From an uncultured Lachnospiraceae bacterium (GTDB lineage: Bacteria > Bacillota > Clostridia > Lachnospirales > Lachnospiraceae), in the NCBI GenBank assembly GCA_910585005.1, contig CAJUCN010000013.1, positions 1 through 64,000 of the forward strand: DNA of 64,000 nucleotides, in the 5' to 3' direction. The notes below the pieces were generated by a model. The model was not told where the DNA came from. It did not search any database and worked only from the letters and a program-made list of their open reading frames with translations. Made by a program: the position numbers and the translations under genes. Shown here one piece after another: positions 35,053 through 43,892 of the stretch. Every line of letters starts with the position of its first letter. Positions within the stretch are counted from its first letter, which is position 1.

Positions 35053-35976
35053 ATGAAATTAAAGAATAAATCCCCAAAAGATTCTAAAAGCTTATATCCG
35101 GTAACTTATGTTGTGGGAAGCTTGAAGGATTATCATGATGAATTAGTACAAAGCGAAGTTTCCTCTTTATGGGAATTGAATATGGTAAACCAGTCTTTTC
35201 GTGATGTGATCACAGAGTCAGAAAACTTTAAGGGGACATTGGAAGACTTTGGGCAGACATTTTCAAATATAGACACAGTTTCGGGGCAGTTTGCAACTTT
35301 AAAGGAAAACATTTCACAATCTGTGGTTCAGGCCCAGGGAGAGATTGAAGAATTGAAGTATAGTTCACTTTTAGTGGAAACACATTTTGGTGAAATGAAG
35401 GATATTTTTGAAGAATTTCAGCATGCACTCAAAAAGATAAAAGGCTGTATGGGAAAAATCGTATCAATTGCAGACCAAACGAATATCCTTTCCCTTAATG
35501 CGTCCATTGAAGCCGCAAGGGCGGGAGAAAAAGGAAAAGGATTTTCTGTGGTAGCAGAGGAAGTGAAGAAATTATCAGATGAAATTAAAGAGCTGGTTGC
35601 CGATGTTGATTCCAGTATCAGCGATGTGGAAGAAGGAACGAAAAAATTGGATAGCAGTATCAGCACTTCGCGGGATGCATTGGAACAAAGCCTTGCCAAA
35701 GTAGAAGAGACTTATGAAATGTTTGATAATATTACACAGGCTGCTGAAGGGACAACAGCCGTACAGGCGGAAATTTCTCAGGTTGTTGATAATTCTAACG
35801 CCGCTATCCAGACATTGTATGATTTTTTTGATAACATGAAGCGTCAGTATCAGGAGGTAGTAAAGCATATTGATCATGCCAGTAATTTGGGGACAACCAA
35901 AAGCGCCATGTTTGAGGATATTGACAATATGCTCTCGCAGATTCCTCCGATCATAGAAGATTACAATTCCAAATAG
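35053..35976 (+). CDS. Soluble methyl-accepting chemotaxis-like protein
   Basis: The 307-residue product has no membrane helix and no HAMP domain. Its centre is the conserved signalling hairpin of methyl-accepting proteins (IADQTNILSLNASIEAARAG, about residues 137-156), flanked by long coiled coils. The N-terminal 60 residues have no known sensor domain. It probably takes its input from the FIST protein encoded just upstream and passes it to a CheA/CheW array. No che or flagellar genes are in this window, so the output cannot be confirmed. RBS is AGAGAGGAG. Confidence 0.9.
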   Translation: MKLKNKSPKDSKSLYPVTYVVGSLKDYHDELVQSEVSSLWELNMVNQSFRDVITESENFKGTLEDFGQTFSNIDTVSGQFATLKENISQSVVQAQGEIEELKYSSLLVETHFGEMKDIFEEFQHALKKIKGCMGKIVSIADQTNILSLNASIEAARAGEKGKGFSVVAEEVKKLSDEIKELVADVDSSISDVEEGTKKLDSSISTSRDALEQSLAKVEETYEMFDNITQAAEGTTAVQAEISQVVDNSNAAIQTLYDFFDNMKRQYQEVVKHIDHASNLGTTKSAMFEDIDNMLSQIPPIIEDYNSK

Positions 35977-35999
35977 GTGGTTCGGCATAAAATGCATAT

Positions 36000-36027
36000 T
36001 TGACTGATCTTGTCCATATACTATAGT
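36000..36027 (+). promoter_or_regulatory. Promoter before the small coiled-coil gene
   Basis: TTGACT (36000-36005), a 16-bp spacer and TATAGT (36022-36027) predict a start near 36034 and a leader of about 75 bases with two hairpins. Confidence 0.6.
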
Positions 36028-36033
36028 ACATGT

Positions 36034-36108
36034 ATTGTTAAAATTGGAAACCCTATAGCAAGCTGTAGGGCATCAAAATTGCGCCGAGGCGCGGAAATGA
36101 GGTAGAAT
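36034..36108 (+). promoter_or_regulatory. Structured 5' leader with two hairpins
   Basis: The leader holds an 8-bp stem (36051-36058 with 36063-36070, loop CAAG) and a GC-rich 4-bp stem with tetraloop (36081-36084 with 36089-36092), separated by CATCAAAATT and flanked by GGAAA elements (36047-36051 and 36093-36097). The ribosome binding site GAGG follows. It does not fit the cyclic-di-GMP-I, preQ1 or SAM riboswitch patterns that I can check by eye. It may be an undescribed regulatory RNA or simple message structure. Confidence 0.4.
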
Positions 36109-36348
36109 ATGGCAAGAGGACCAAGAAAAGCAGTGGAAGAGAAGATTGCCGAAAAAGAAGAACTGATCGGCGCCCTTAAAGCAAGGTTAAAAGCTGAGCA
36201 GACAGAACTTGAGACTTTATACCGTGAAAAGCGGGAAAAAGATTTGGAAGGGTTGAATCAGATTATAGCTGAATCTGGCCTGGGTTTCAATGAGGCGGCG
36301 GATATCCTAAAAAGGTATCTTCAAGAAAACGGACAGCAAAGCGCTTAA
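36109..36348 (+). CDS. Small coiled-coil protein of unknown function
   Basis: The 79-residue product starts MARGPRK, continues as an uninterrupted Lys/Glu/Ala coiled coil (residues 8-50) and ends in a short helical domain (GLGFNEAADILKRYL). Proteins of this look are common in motile Lachnospiraceae and resemble H-NS-like or flagella-associated small proteins, but I cannot assign a function. It has its own promoter and a structured leader, and is followed by overlapping hairpins. Confidence 0.7.
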   Translation: MARGPRKAVEEKIAEKEELIGALKARLKAEQTELETLYREKREKDLEGLNQIIAESGLGFNEAADILKRYLQENGQQSA

Positions 36349-36354
36349 ATGAAT

Positions 36355-36400
36355 GCGATGCATTTTCATAATGCATCGCCGCCGGGTGATGCTATTTTGT
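36355..36400 (+). terminator. Overlapping alternative hairpins, terminator-like
   Basis: Hairpin A is a perfect 9-bp stem (36355-36363 with 36371-36379). Hairpin B is an 8-bp stem with one G-T pair (36373-36380 with 36385-36392) followed by TATTTTGT. They share bases 36373-36379, so only one can form at a time. B alone looks like an intrinsic terminator; A would block it. It lies between the small coiled-coil gene and the EAL/HDOD gene. Confidence 0.55.
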
Positions 36401-36462
36401 AGTTGTACTGGATAAGGAAATGGTGTACACTTAGAATATAAAATTTACATATGGAGGAAGAT

Positions 36463-37683
36463 ATGCTTGTTACATTGATACCTTTGTTCGATAAAGAAAT
36501 GAGCGTGCGGGCGTATTCACTGTTTACCCAAAAGAATGTCCTGCAAAATCCCAGCTTGCAGGGGACGGGCAGTTTCGACGGGGCGGCAGGGATACAAGGG
36601 CTGGATGTGATTGAAAGTATGGGAATAGAGACACTTTCTTCGGATAAGGAAGTGTTTATTGAGGTCAGTAATATTTCTATATTTGCGGATATCAGTAGTC
36701 AGTGCACTGCTCCCCACGAAAAGGTAGTGCTTTTATTAGATCATCGGATCCTTCCGGATAAGATGTATGTAGACAGGATTAAAGCGTTGAAGGAAGAAGG
36801 ATTTAAGCTGGCGATGCGTAAGCTTACGGTACAACAGTTTGAGTCATATAAGGAAATTCTTCTTTTGATGGATTATGTGTTTTTAGACCATAAGAAAATT
36901 GATATCACGAAGGCCAGGGTATATTTTTCCATGGTTTATCCCAATGTAAAGCTTTGTGCAGGAAATATCCAGACTCAGGAGATCTATGACGGGTTGGTAG
37001 CAGAGGGCGGATATGAATTGTATGAGGGAGAGTTTTACCGTGTGCCGGTGAATAAAGGGGAGACAGAAGTAACGCCCCTAAAAGTTAACTACATTGAACT
37101 TCTTAATATGGTCAACAGCGTGGATTTTGAGCTGACCAAGGCAGCCGATATCATTGGTCATGACACAGCGCTTGTGATATCACTGCTTAAGATGGTTAAC
37201 CGTATGGCTGTCAACTCGGAGATTACTTCCATCCGGCATGCAGCAGCTATGCTTGGGCAGAGAGAACTTAAAAAATGGATCAACACGGCAGTGACCAATC
37301 AGTTGTATGCTGATAAGCCGAATGAGATCACCAGATTATCGCTTTTGCGTGCAAAATTTGCAGAGAATCTTGCCGGGGTGTTCGAGATGGCAGGACAGGG
37401 ATCGGAGCTGTTTTTGATGGGGCTGTTCTCTGTACTTGATTTGATTTTAAGCAAGCCCATGGAAGAAGCCCTTAAAATGGTGAAGGTATCGAAGGAAATT
37501 GAGGACGCACTTGTTTTTGGCAAAGGAAAGCTTGCACCGGTATTAGATTTTGTGACCCAGTATGAAACGGCAAGCTGGCAGGAAGTGTCCCGGCTTATGA
37601 TGTTGAAAGAGATCAAGACAAGTGATGTGTATGATGCCTATGTACAATCCTTAAAGTGGTATCGGGATCTGTTTGCAGAGTAG
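36463..37683 (+). CDS. EAL/HDOD-domain signalling protein (YuxH-like)
   Basis: The 406-residue soluble protein joins an N-terminal EAL-like domain (about 1-200) to a C-terminal HDOD domain (about 200-400). The EAL motif itself and the metal-binding residues of active cyclic-di-GMP phosphodiesterases are not seen, so the domain is probably a non-catalytic binder. The HDOD part contains IIGHDTALVISLLKMVNR and the RHAAAMLGQRELKKWI helix, typical of the family. I start at the ATG at 36463, behind GGAGGAAG. Its position next to FIST and methyl-accepting proteins suggests a motility-related signalling role. Confidence 0.88.
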   Translation: MLVTLIPLFDKEMSVRAYSLFTQKNVLQNPSLQGTGSFDGAAGIQGLDVIESMGIETLSSDKEVFIEVSNISIFADISSQCTAPHEKVVLLLDHRILPDKMYVDRIKALKEEGFKLAMRKLTVQQFESYKEILLLMDYVFLDHKKIDITKARVYFSMVYPNVKLCAGNIQTQEIYDGLVAEGGYELYEGEFYRVPVNKGETEVTPLKVNYIELLNMVNSVDFELTKAADIIGHDTALVISLLKMVNRMAVNSEITSIRHAAAMLGQRELKKWINTAVTNQLYADKPNEITRLSLLRAKFAENLAGVFEMAGQGSELFLMGLFSVLDLILSKPMEEALKMVKVSKEIEDALVFGKGKLAPVLDFVTQYETASWQEVSRLMMLKEIKTSDVYDAYVQSLKWYRDLFAE

Positions 37684-37759
37684 GGTTGGCCATCTGCAAA
37701 ACGATTTCTTATCAGGCAATCGTATTTGATATTTATTTGACAACGGTAATGCATTATAT

Positions 37760-37799
37760 AGGCTTCCCCGAGACACAATGTTTGGGGAAGCCTGTTTCG
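37760..37799 (+). terminator. Terminator after the EAL/HDOD gene
   Basis: A perfect 10-bp stem (AGGCTTCCCC at 37760-37769 with GGGGAAGCCT at 37784-37793), a 14-nt loop and GTTTCGTT follow the gene. The T-run is interrupted, so termination may be partial. Confidence 0.65.
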
Positions 37800-37814
37800 T
37801 TACACGTTTCTTTA

Positions 37815-37835
37815 CCCTGCTATAACATAGCAGGG
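37815..37835. repeat. Perfect 9-bp hairpin between convergent genes
   Basis: CCCTGCTAT and ATAGCAGGG flank a 3-nt loop just beyond the end of the minus-strand gene. There is no clear T-run on either strand, so it may protect a 3' end or help a bidirectional terminator. Confidence 0.5.
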
Positions 37836-37852
37836 ATTCCTAGACAACGATA

Positions 37853-38146
37853 TTAGGATAATCCGGCAAGTTGCATCATTAAGGAAAAACAGCTTTGCAT
37901 TCCCAGGCGGAAAACGGCCATGGAATAGGCAGCATTTGTCGCCTGGACGGAATCCCCCCACTGGTCTACGATGGCACGTTGCTCATCTGTCAGATCAAGG
38001 TTCTTATACATTTCATAAAAAGCATGTTCCTCTTCTAACGCTTTTTGGTAAGTTTCATCTTTGTCTAATTGTTCAGCAACAACGCCGGTTCCGCATTGCT
38101 CCTCCAGGTAAGTATAAAATATTTCAAAAAAATTTTCTTTAATCAT
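37853..38146 (-). CDS. Small protein, possibly DUF6809-like
   Basis: The 97-residue product is acidic and helical. The N-terminal part is rich in Glu and Tyr; the C-terminal half (AYSMAVFRLGMQSC and a Met-rich end) resembles the end of DUF6809 proteins found in Clostridia, though I hold this loosely. The ATG at 38146 is seven bases after GGGGAG. It lies 90 bases downstream of the DUF4317 gene on the same strand and may be read with it. Function unknown. Confidence 0.65.
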   Translation of the reverse strand: MIKENFFEIFYTYLEEQCGTGVVAEQLDKDETYQKALEEEHAFYEMYKNLDLTDEQRAIVDQWGDSVQATNAAYSMAVFRLGMQSCFSLMMQLAGLS

Positions 38147-38238
38147 ACATTTTCTCCCCTTCCGTAGAAATATTATCACTAAAACACATTATAAACGGCA
38201 AAGAGAACATAGTCAACGAGAGAATGTTTTTTTTGCTG

Positions 38239-39387
38239 TTATTCATAATCATCATCGATAGAAATGCCGGAATGAACCGTTACCCCATTTACTTCCACAT
38301 GGTCATTGATTTCAATCACCAGGCAATGTTTCCCTTCGATCATAAGGGTGCCTACCAGATCAGCACGTTCCGGATTTACCCGAATAACGACATCAGGCGT
38401 CTTAACCTCAAAAGTGCGTGTGTTCGCAACGTTGTTTACCATAAGGGAGGTATCATTCCCGGCAGCAGCCTCGTAAAGCTTATCAAAATCAACAAGCTTT
38501 TCTTCCTCCACACCGCTTTTTTCAAACAGATTCCGCACTTGATGCTTGTCAAGCATTAAAGGTTCAGGAATCTCTTTGTGTTCCTCAATCATTTCGGTCA
38601 GGTTTTCATGAATATTTCTGACAACTTCATATTCCGCCTTTTCGCCCAGAGTTTCTTCGATCAATGCTTGAAAGGTTTCCTTTTGACTTCCCGCGGAGAG
38701 CGGGAGTGCAGCGCCTAAGATGTTTTCAGCAAATTCCGGGTGGGGTTCCTCAGGGTTTTTGGTATAATAAAGGGCGCTATGGATATCTGTAGCGCGGTCA
38801 TTGAAGGCAGGAAATAGAAAACCGGCCTCAGGAAGTTCCACGATCCAGTCCCGGACACGGTTGTGAAATTCATTTGTTTGGACATCATAGCTGAGTCCTG
38901 GCTTAGAAAGATTTACCGGGCAGATACAGCACAGGATGTATTCAAATACGGTATCGGAAGCGTCATCCATGGTTAGTCCGTCGGTGGTTTTGCCGGGGAC
39001 ATCATAAGCATCATGGATCAGCAGGATCAGGTAATTGCCCACATATTCATAAGAAGCGATAACCTTATCATAGAATTCTTCTAACAGGGAATCCTCTTTT
39101 AGTTTACTATCCCGGAGACGAAGGAGAAATTCTTGGGTTCCGCCCTCTTGCTCACTGGAGAGTGGGAATTCCAGGTCTAAAAGATTTTTGCCGATGGTAC
39201 CGGAAAGGGTCTTGCGTAACAGTTCAAAATACTTAAAAATCTCCTCCTCTGGAAGGGAAAGAAAGGCTTCTTTAAATTCTGTTTTTTTGTTTTTTTCGCC
39301 GTCAACGTAACAGCCGCAGATTCTTGTGATGGAGCAGTTGCTAGGGGTATATAGCCGTTTGATTTCATTGACTTCTTGTTTGATCAT
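38239..39387 (-). CDS. DUF4317-family protein
   Basis: The 382-residue soluble protein matches DUF4317, a family restricted to Clostridia and often found with the dehydratase-activase gene that precedes it here. Recognisable stretches include the opening NEIKRLYTPSNCSITRICGC, with two Cys near residues 18-26, the YLILLIHDAYDVPGKTTD segment near 115 and an FEVKTPDVVIRVNPERAD strand region near 325. It has no signal peptide. Its ATG overlaps the stop of the upstream 1414-residue gene by four bases, indicating translational coupling. Function is unknown. Confidence 0.87.
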   Translation of the reverse strand: MIKQEVNEIKRLYTPSNCSITRICGCYVDGEKNKKTEFKEAFLSLPEEEIFKYFELLRKTLSGTIGKNLLDLEFPLSSEQEGGTQEFLLRLRDSKLKEDSLLEEFYDKVIASYEYVGNYLILLIHDAYDVPGKTTDGLTMDDASDTVFEYILCCICPVNLSKPGLSYDVQTNEFHNRVRDWIVELPEAGFLFPAFNDRATDIHSALYYTKNPEEPHPEFAENILGAALPLSAGSQKETFQALIEETLGEKAEYEVVRNIHENLTEMIEEHKEIPEPLMLDKHQVRNLFEKSGVEEEKLVDFDKLYEAAAGNDTSLMVNNVANTRTFEVKTPDVVIRVNPERADLVGTLMIEGKHCLVIEINDHVEVNGVTVHSGISIDDDYE

Positions 39388-42300
39388 GATGAAATATCCC
39401 TTTCTTTCATGTTTTTTTGTGCGGTGGAGAGCATCAGCTTGATCCGGTTTAACTGATTTACTTCACTGGCGCCCGGATCATAGTCAATGGCAACAATGTT
39501 GCTTAAAGGATACTGGCTGCGTAGCGCTTTGATCACCCCTTTGCCCACCACATGGTTGGGAAGGCAGCCAAATGGCTGGGTACATACAATATTGTTGACG
39601 CCGTTATGGATCAATTCTACCATTTCGCCGGTAAGAAACCATCCCTCTCCTGTTTGGTTACCGATAGAAACGATAGGCTTGGCGTATTGGGCCGTCTGAT
39701 AAATACTGGTAGGAGGTGTAAAATTCCGGCTCTTTTTTAGCGCTTTTGCAGCGCTTCCCCGTAAAAATTCCAAGGCGTCAATGCCAAGTTTGGAGATCAG
39801 GGCCGCTTTTTTGCTCATGCCCAGTTTATCTGCCTTGTAAATCTGATTGTAGAAGCAGTAGAGCATAAAGTCCAAAAGGTCAGGAACGACAGCCTCTGCA
39901 CCCTCTGCCTCCAGAAGTTCTACTAAATGGTTATTGGCGGCAGGAGCGAATTTAACAAGGATTTCGCCTACGATACCTACCCGGGGTTTGGATTTACCGG
40001 TAACCGGAATGGAATCAAATTCTTCAACCATTTGACGGCACATTTTGCGGAAGGTAAAGAAGTTCATATGTTTTGCAGTGACGAAATCTTTGCACTTTTT
40101 CAGCCATTTCTGATGAACCTTATCTACTGCCCCGGGTTCTTTTTCATAGGGGCGCATGCGGTAAACACAACGCATGAAAATATCGCCGAAAACGGCGCCA
40201 TAGGCAGCCCGGGTAAGAAGATTTAAATCAAGCTTAAACCCAGGGTTTGTCTCTATTCCCGCCATATTCAGGGAGATCACCGGAATTTGAGGCATCCCCG
40301 CCTTTTCCAGGGCACGGCGGATAAAGCCGATATAATTGGTTGCACGGCATCCTCCGCCGGTTTGTGTCATAATAACTGCTACCTTATTTAAATCATATTT
40401 TCCGGATAATAGGGCATCCATAATCTGTCCTACCACCATAAGGGAAGGATAGCAGGCGTCGTTATTGACATATTTAAGCCCTACATCTACTGCACGGCGG
40501 TTATCGTTGGAAAGCACTTCAAAATGATAACCACAAGCACGGAAAGCCGGCTCTAAGATATCAAAATGGATCGGTGACATCTGTGGGCAAAGGATGGTAT
40601 AGTCCTTTCGCATTTCCTTGGTAAAGGCTACTTTGTGGATGGCGCTGGAACATACGGTGCGCTCCTTGCCCTGTTTTTCCCGAACACGGATAGCGGACAA
40701 AAGAGAGCGGATACGGATTCTTGCCGCTCCTAAGTTGTTGACCTCATCGATTTTCAGGCAGGTATAGATCTTACCGGAACCGGAAAGAATATCGCTTACC
40801 TGGTCTGTAGTCACGGCATCCAGGCCACAGCCAAAGGAATTTAACTGGATCAGGTCCAGGTAATCTACAGTTCTCACATAACTGGCAGCGGCATAAAGCC
40901 GGGAGTGGTACATCCATTGGTCAGAAACGATCAGAGGACGCTCCGGACATCCTAAATGGGAGATGGAATCCTCCGTCAAAACCGCAATGCCGTAAGAAGT
41001 GATCAGTTCCGGGATCCCGTGGTGGATTTCCGGGTCAATATGGTAAGGGCGTCCTGCAAGGACGATACCCCGCTTTCCGCTTTGTTGCAGATAAGCAAGT
41101 ACTTCTTCTCCCTTTTTTTGCATATCTTTTCTTGCTTTTGCCAGTTCTTCAAAGCCCAGACGGGCGGCTTCCATGACTTCCGTAACAGGCAGCTCCGGAA
41201 ATTCTCCGGCGAGAGCTTCGGAGATAGTCTTTAAGTCGCGGAAAGACATAAATGGATTGCGTAGGGAGACTTCACCACGGCTGATCTCTTCCACATTGTT
41301 TTTAATGTTTTCAGAGTAGGAGGTAACGATGGGGCAGTTATAATGGTTGTTGGCATCTTCAAATTCGTTCCGCTCATAAAAAAGGGCAGGATAAAAAATG
41401 AAATCCACTTTCTGGCTGATCAGCCAGCTTACATGGCCGTGGGCCAGTTTGGCGGGATAACATTCCGATTCACTGGGAATAGACTCAATCCCCAACTCGT
41501 AGATCTGGCGGTTAGAGAGGGGGGACAATACTACCCGGTAGCCTAGTTTTGTAAAAAAGGTAAACCAAAAAGGGTAATTTTCGTACATATTAAGAACCCG
41601 GGGAATGCCTACAGTCCCTCTTTTGGCCTCATCAGCGGCAAGGGGCTCATATTGAAAAATGCGCTTTAATTTGTAATCAAATAAATTGGGAACGCCGTTT
41701 TCGTTCTTTTGCCTGCCAAGGCCGCGTTCACAGCGGTTCCCGGAAATGTACTGGCGTCCGCCGGTAAATTTATTGATGGTAAGACGGCAATTGTTGGTGC
41801 AGCCTTTGCATTTGGCCATACTGGTCTCAAACTGCAGCGTATCAATTTTTTCAAAAGGCAGCATGGAAGTTTCGTATCCTTCAAAAAAACGTTCCCGGGC
41901 GATCAGCGCTGCACCAAAGGCTCCCATAATACCTGCAATGTCGGGACGTATGGCATTACATCCTGCAATTTTTTCAAAGCTTCTAAGAACGGCATCATTG
42001 TAAAAAGTACCGCCTTGCACCACAATGTTTCGGCCAAGAGCGGAGGCGTCTGAAACTTTAATTACTTTAAACAGGGCATTTTTAATCACGGAATAGGCAA
42101 GCCCTGCAGAAATATCAGGAACGGAAGCGCCTTCTTTCTGAGCCTGTTTTACTTTGGAATTCATAAATACCGTACAGCGTGTACCCAGGTCAATGGGATG
42201 TTCGGCAAAAAGGGCAGCATGGGCAAAATCTTCTACGCTATAGTTTAATGACTTTGCAAACGTTTCTATGAAGGAGCCGCAGCCGGAAGAACATGCTTCA

Positions 42301-43628
42301 TTGAGCTGGACGCTGTCTACGGTCTGGTCTTTGATTTTGATACATTTCATGTCCTGGCCGCCAATGTCCAGGATACAGTCTACCTTGGGGTCAAAGAAGG
42401 CAGCCGCGTAATAATGTGCCACGGTCTCAACCTCTCCGTCATCTAAGAGAAAAGCGGCCTTTAGGAGGGCTTCCCCGTAACCGGTAGAGCAGGAGCGTAC
42501 GATCTTTACATCCTCAGGGAGCTGGGCATAGATTTCCCGTATGGAGCGTATGGCAGTTTTTAAAGGACTGCCGTCATTATTGCTGTAAAAAGAGTAAAGC
42601 AAGGAACCGTCCTCTCCAACAAGGGCTACTTTCGTAGTGGTGCTCCCGGCGTCGATACCCAGAAAACAATTTCCAGCATAACCGGCAAGGCTGGAAGAGC
42701 GGACATGGTTTTTTCCATGTCTGGCCTTAAAACGTTCATATTCCTCATGGGAGGCAAAAAGTGGTTCCATACGTTCCACTTCAAATTCCATCTGAATATC
42801 GCAGGAAAGCTTTTGAACCATTTCTTCCATGTTATAGGAGACTTCTTCCTTTGCATTTAAAGCAGATCCAATGGCAGCGAACAAATGGGAATGACCTGTT
42901 TCGATTACATGTTCCTGATCCAGCTTTAAGGTGCGGATGAAAGCTGTCTTTAATTCCGAAAGAAAATGGAGAGGACCGCCTAAGAAAGCAACATGCCCCC
43001 GGATGGGTTTCCCGCAGGCAAGTCCACTGATCGTCTGGTTGACCACCGCCTGGAAAATGGAGGCGGAGAGGTCCTCCTTGGTAGCGCCCTCATTGATCAG
43101 GGGCTGGATATCTGACTTGGCAAATACGCCGCAGCGTGCAGCGATGGTATAAAGGGAGTGATAATTTTTGGCATATTCATTCAGTCCCGTTGCGTCCGTC
43201 TGGAGAAGGGAAGCCATCTGGTCAATAAAAGAGCCTGTGCCGCCAGCGCAGATCCCATTCATACGCTGTTCTACATTTCCACCCTCAAAATAGATGATCT
43301 TTGCATCTTCACCGCCAAGCTCAATGGCCACATCCGTTTGAGGAGCAAGATCTCTTAGTGCAGTTGCCACAGAGATCACTTCCTGGACAAAAGGAATTTC
43401 CAGATGATTGGCAAGGGTCAGTCCGCCTGAACCGGTGATCATAGGGTGTAACAGAATATTTCCAAGTTTGTTGTAAGAATCGTTAAGCAGATCGGAAAGG
43501 GTTTCCCTGATATTTGCAAAATGTCTTTTATAGTCAGAAAACACAATAGTATGCTCTTCGTCCAAAATGGCAATCTTGACTGTGGTAGAGCCGATATCAA
43601 TGCCCAGGGTATAGTGCTTACTGTCCAT
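39384..43628 (-). CDS. Fused acyl-CoA dehydratase activase / HgdB-like protein
   Basis: The 1414-residue protein contains two BcrA/BadF ATPase domains (about 5-265, starting LGIDIGSTTVKIAIL; and about 318-585, starting LGIDAGSTTTKVALV), each with a Gly-rich Cys loop (CAGGTGSF, CSSGCGSF) that binds a shared [4Fe-4S] cluster in HgdC-type activators. A DUF2229 domain (about 650-870) and HgdB-like segments with conserved Cys (NSFGCGLDAV, GGGCRATNY) complete it. The family is widespread in anaerobes; ATP-driven electron transfer to a dehydratase-like partner is inferred, and the substrate is unknown. AAGGCGG precedes the ATG. The DUF4317 gene is coupled downstream. Confidence 0.92.
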   Translation of the reverse strand: MDSKHYTLGIDIGSTTVKIAILDEEHTIVFSDYKRHFANIRETLSDLLNDSYNKLGNILLHPMITGSGGLTLANHLEIPFVQEVISVATALRDLAPQTDVAIELGGEDAKIIYFEGGNVEQRMNGICAGGTGSFIDQMASLLQTDATGLNEYAKNYHSLYTIAARCGVFAKSDIQPLINEGATKEDLSASIFQAVVNQTISGLACGKPIRGHVAFLGGPLHFLSELKTAFIRTLKLDQEHVIETGHSHLFAAIGSALNAKEEVSYNMEEMVQKLSCDIQMEFEVERMEPLFASHEEYERFKARHGKNHVRSSSLAGYAGNCFLGIDAGSTTTKVALVGEDGSLLYSFYSNNDGSPLKTAIRSIREIYAQLPEDVKIVRSCSTGYGEALLKAAFLLDDGEVETVAHYYAAAFFDPKVDCILDIGGQDMKCIKIKDQTVDSVQLNEACSSGCGSFIETFAKSLNYSVEDFAHAALFAEHPIDLGTRCTVFMNSKVKQAQKEGASVPDISAGLAYSVIKNALFKVIKVSDASALGRNIVVQGGTFYNDAVLRSFEKIAGCNAIRPDIAGIMGAFGAALIARERFFEGYETSMLPFEKIDTLQFETSMAKCKGCTNNCRLTINKFTGGRQYISGNRCERGLGRQKNENGVPNLFDYKLKRIFQYEPLAADEAKRGTVGIPRVLNMYENYPFWFTFFTKLGYRVVLSPLSNRQIYELGIESIPSESECYPAKLAHGHVSWLISQKVDFIFYPALFYERNEFEDANNHYNCPIVTSYSENIKNNVEEISRGEVSLRNPFMSFRDLKTISEALAGEFPELPVTEVMEAARLGFEELAKARKDMQKKGEEVLAYLQQSGKRGIVLAGRPYHIDPEIHHGIPELITSYGIAVLTEDSISHLGCPERPLIVSDQWMYHSRLYAAASYVRTVDYLDLIQLNSFGCGLDAVTTDQVSDILSGSGKIYTCLKIDEVNNLGAARIRIRSLLSAIRVREKQGKERTVCSSAIHKVAFTKEMRKDYTILCPQMSPIHFDILEPAFRACGYHFEVLSNDNRRAVDVGLKYVNNDACYPSLMVVGQIMDALLSGKYDLNKVAVIMTQTGGGCRATNYIGFIRRALEKAGMPQIPVISLNMAGIETNPGFKLDLNLLTRAAYGAVFGDIFMRCVYRMRPYEKEPGAVDKVHQKWLKKCKDFVTAKHMNFFTFRKMCRQMVEEFDSIPVTGKSKPRVGIVGEILVKFAPAANNHLVELLEAEGAEAVVPDLLDFMLYCFYNQIYKADKLGMSKKAALISKLGIDALEFLRGSAAKALKKSRNFTPPTSIYQTAQYAKPIVSIGNQTGEGWFLTGEMVELIHNGVNNIVCTQPFGCLPNHVVGKGVIKALRSQYPLSNIVAIDYDPGASEVNQLNRIKLMLSTAQKNMKERDISS

Positions 43629-43704
43629 GATAATACCGCCTTTCTGATATGGATATTATTTCCTATTAAATGGATGCTTGCCGCTTTTTTTGACATGCCT
43701 TGTA

Positions 43705-43733
43705 ATTATACGACACCAATCCCTAAATTGCAA
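43705..43733 (-). promoter_or_regulatory. Promoter of the activase/HgdB-DUF4317 operon
   Basis: On the minus strand TTGCAA (43728-43733), a 17-bp spacer and TATAAT (43705-43710) lie about 75 bases upstream of the start codon. Confidence 0.7.
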
Positions 43734-43795
43734 CGCAGGAAAATAAACAATTTGTAAAGAATAAATAGGAAAATTCTAAAAAAACGTAACCTTGG

Positions 43796-43824
43796 TTTAC
43801 AATTTAGGCTGGTAATGTTAGAAT
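43796..43824 (+). promoter_or_regulatory. Promoter of the rhomboid-like operon
   Basis: TTTACA (43796-43801), a 17-bp spacer and TAGAAT (43819-43824) lie 69 bases before the rhomboid-like start, divergent from the promoter at 43705-43733. Confidence 0.65.
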
Positions 43825-43892
43825 ATATGAAGTCCAAAAGCTGGTAATGAATGAAAATTTTACAATCAATGATGTTTGCTATGGAGGCGGTT

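Noticed and set aside
36034..36108. Cyclic-di-GMP-I riboswitch in the leader
   Set aside because: The conserved internal loop and tetraloop-receptor sequences of that class are not present.
37815..37835. Terminator of the minus-strand small gene
   Set aside because: The stem is perfect but is followed by an A-rich stretch on the minus strand, not T residues; reported as a hairpin only.
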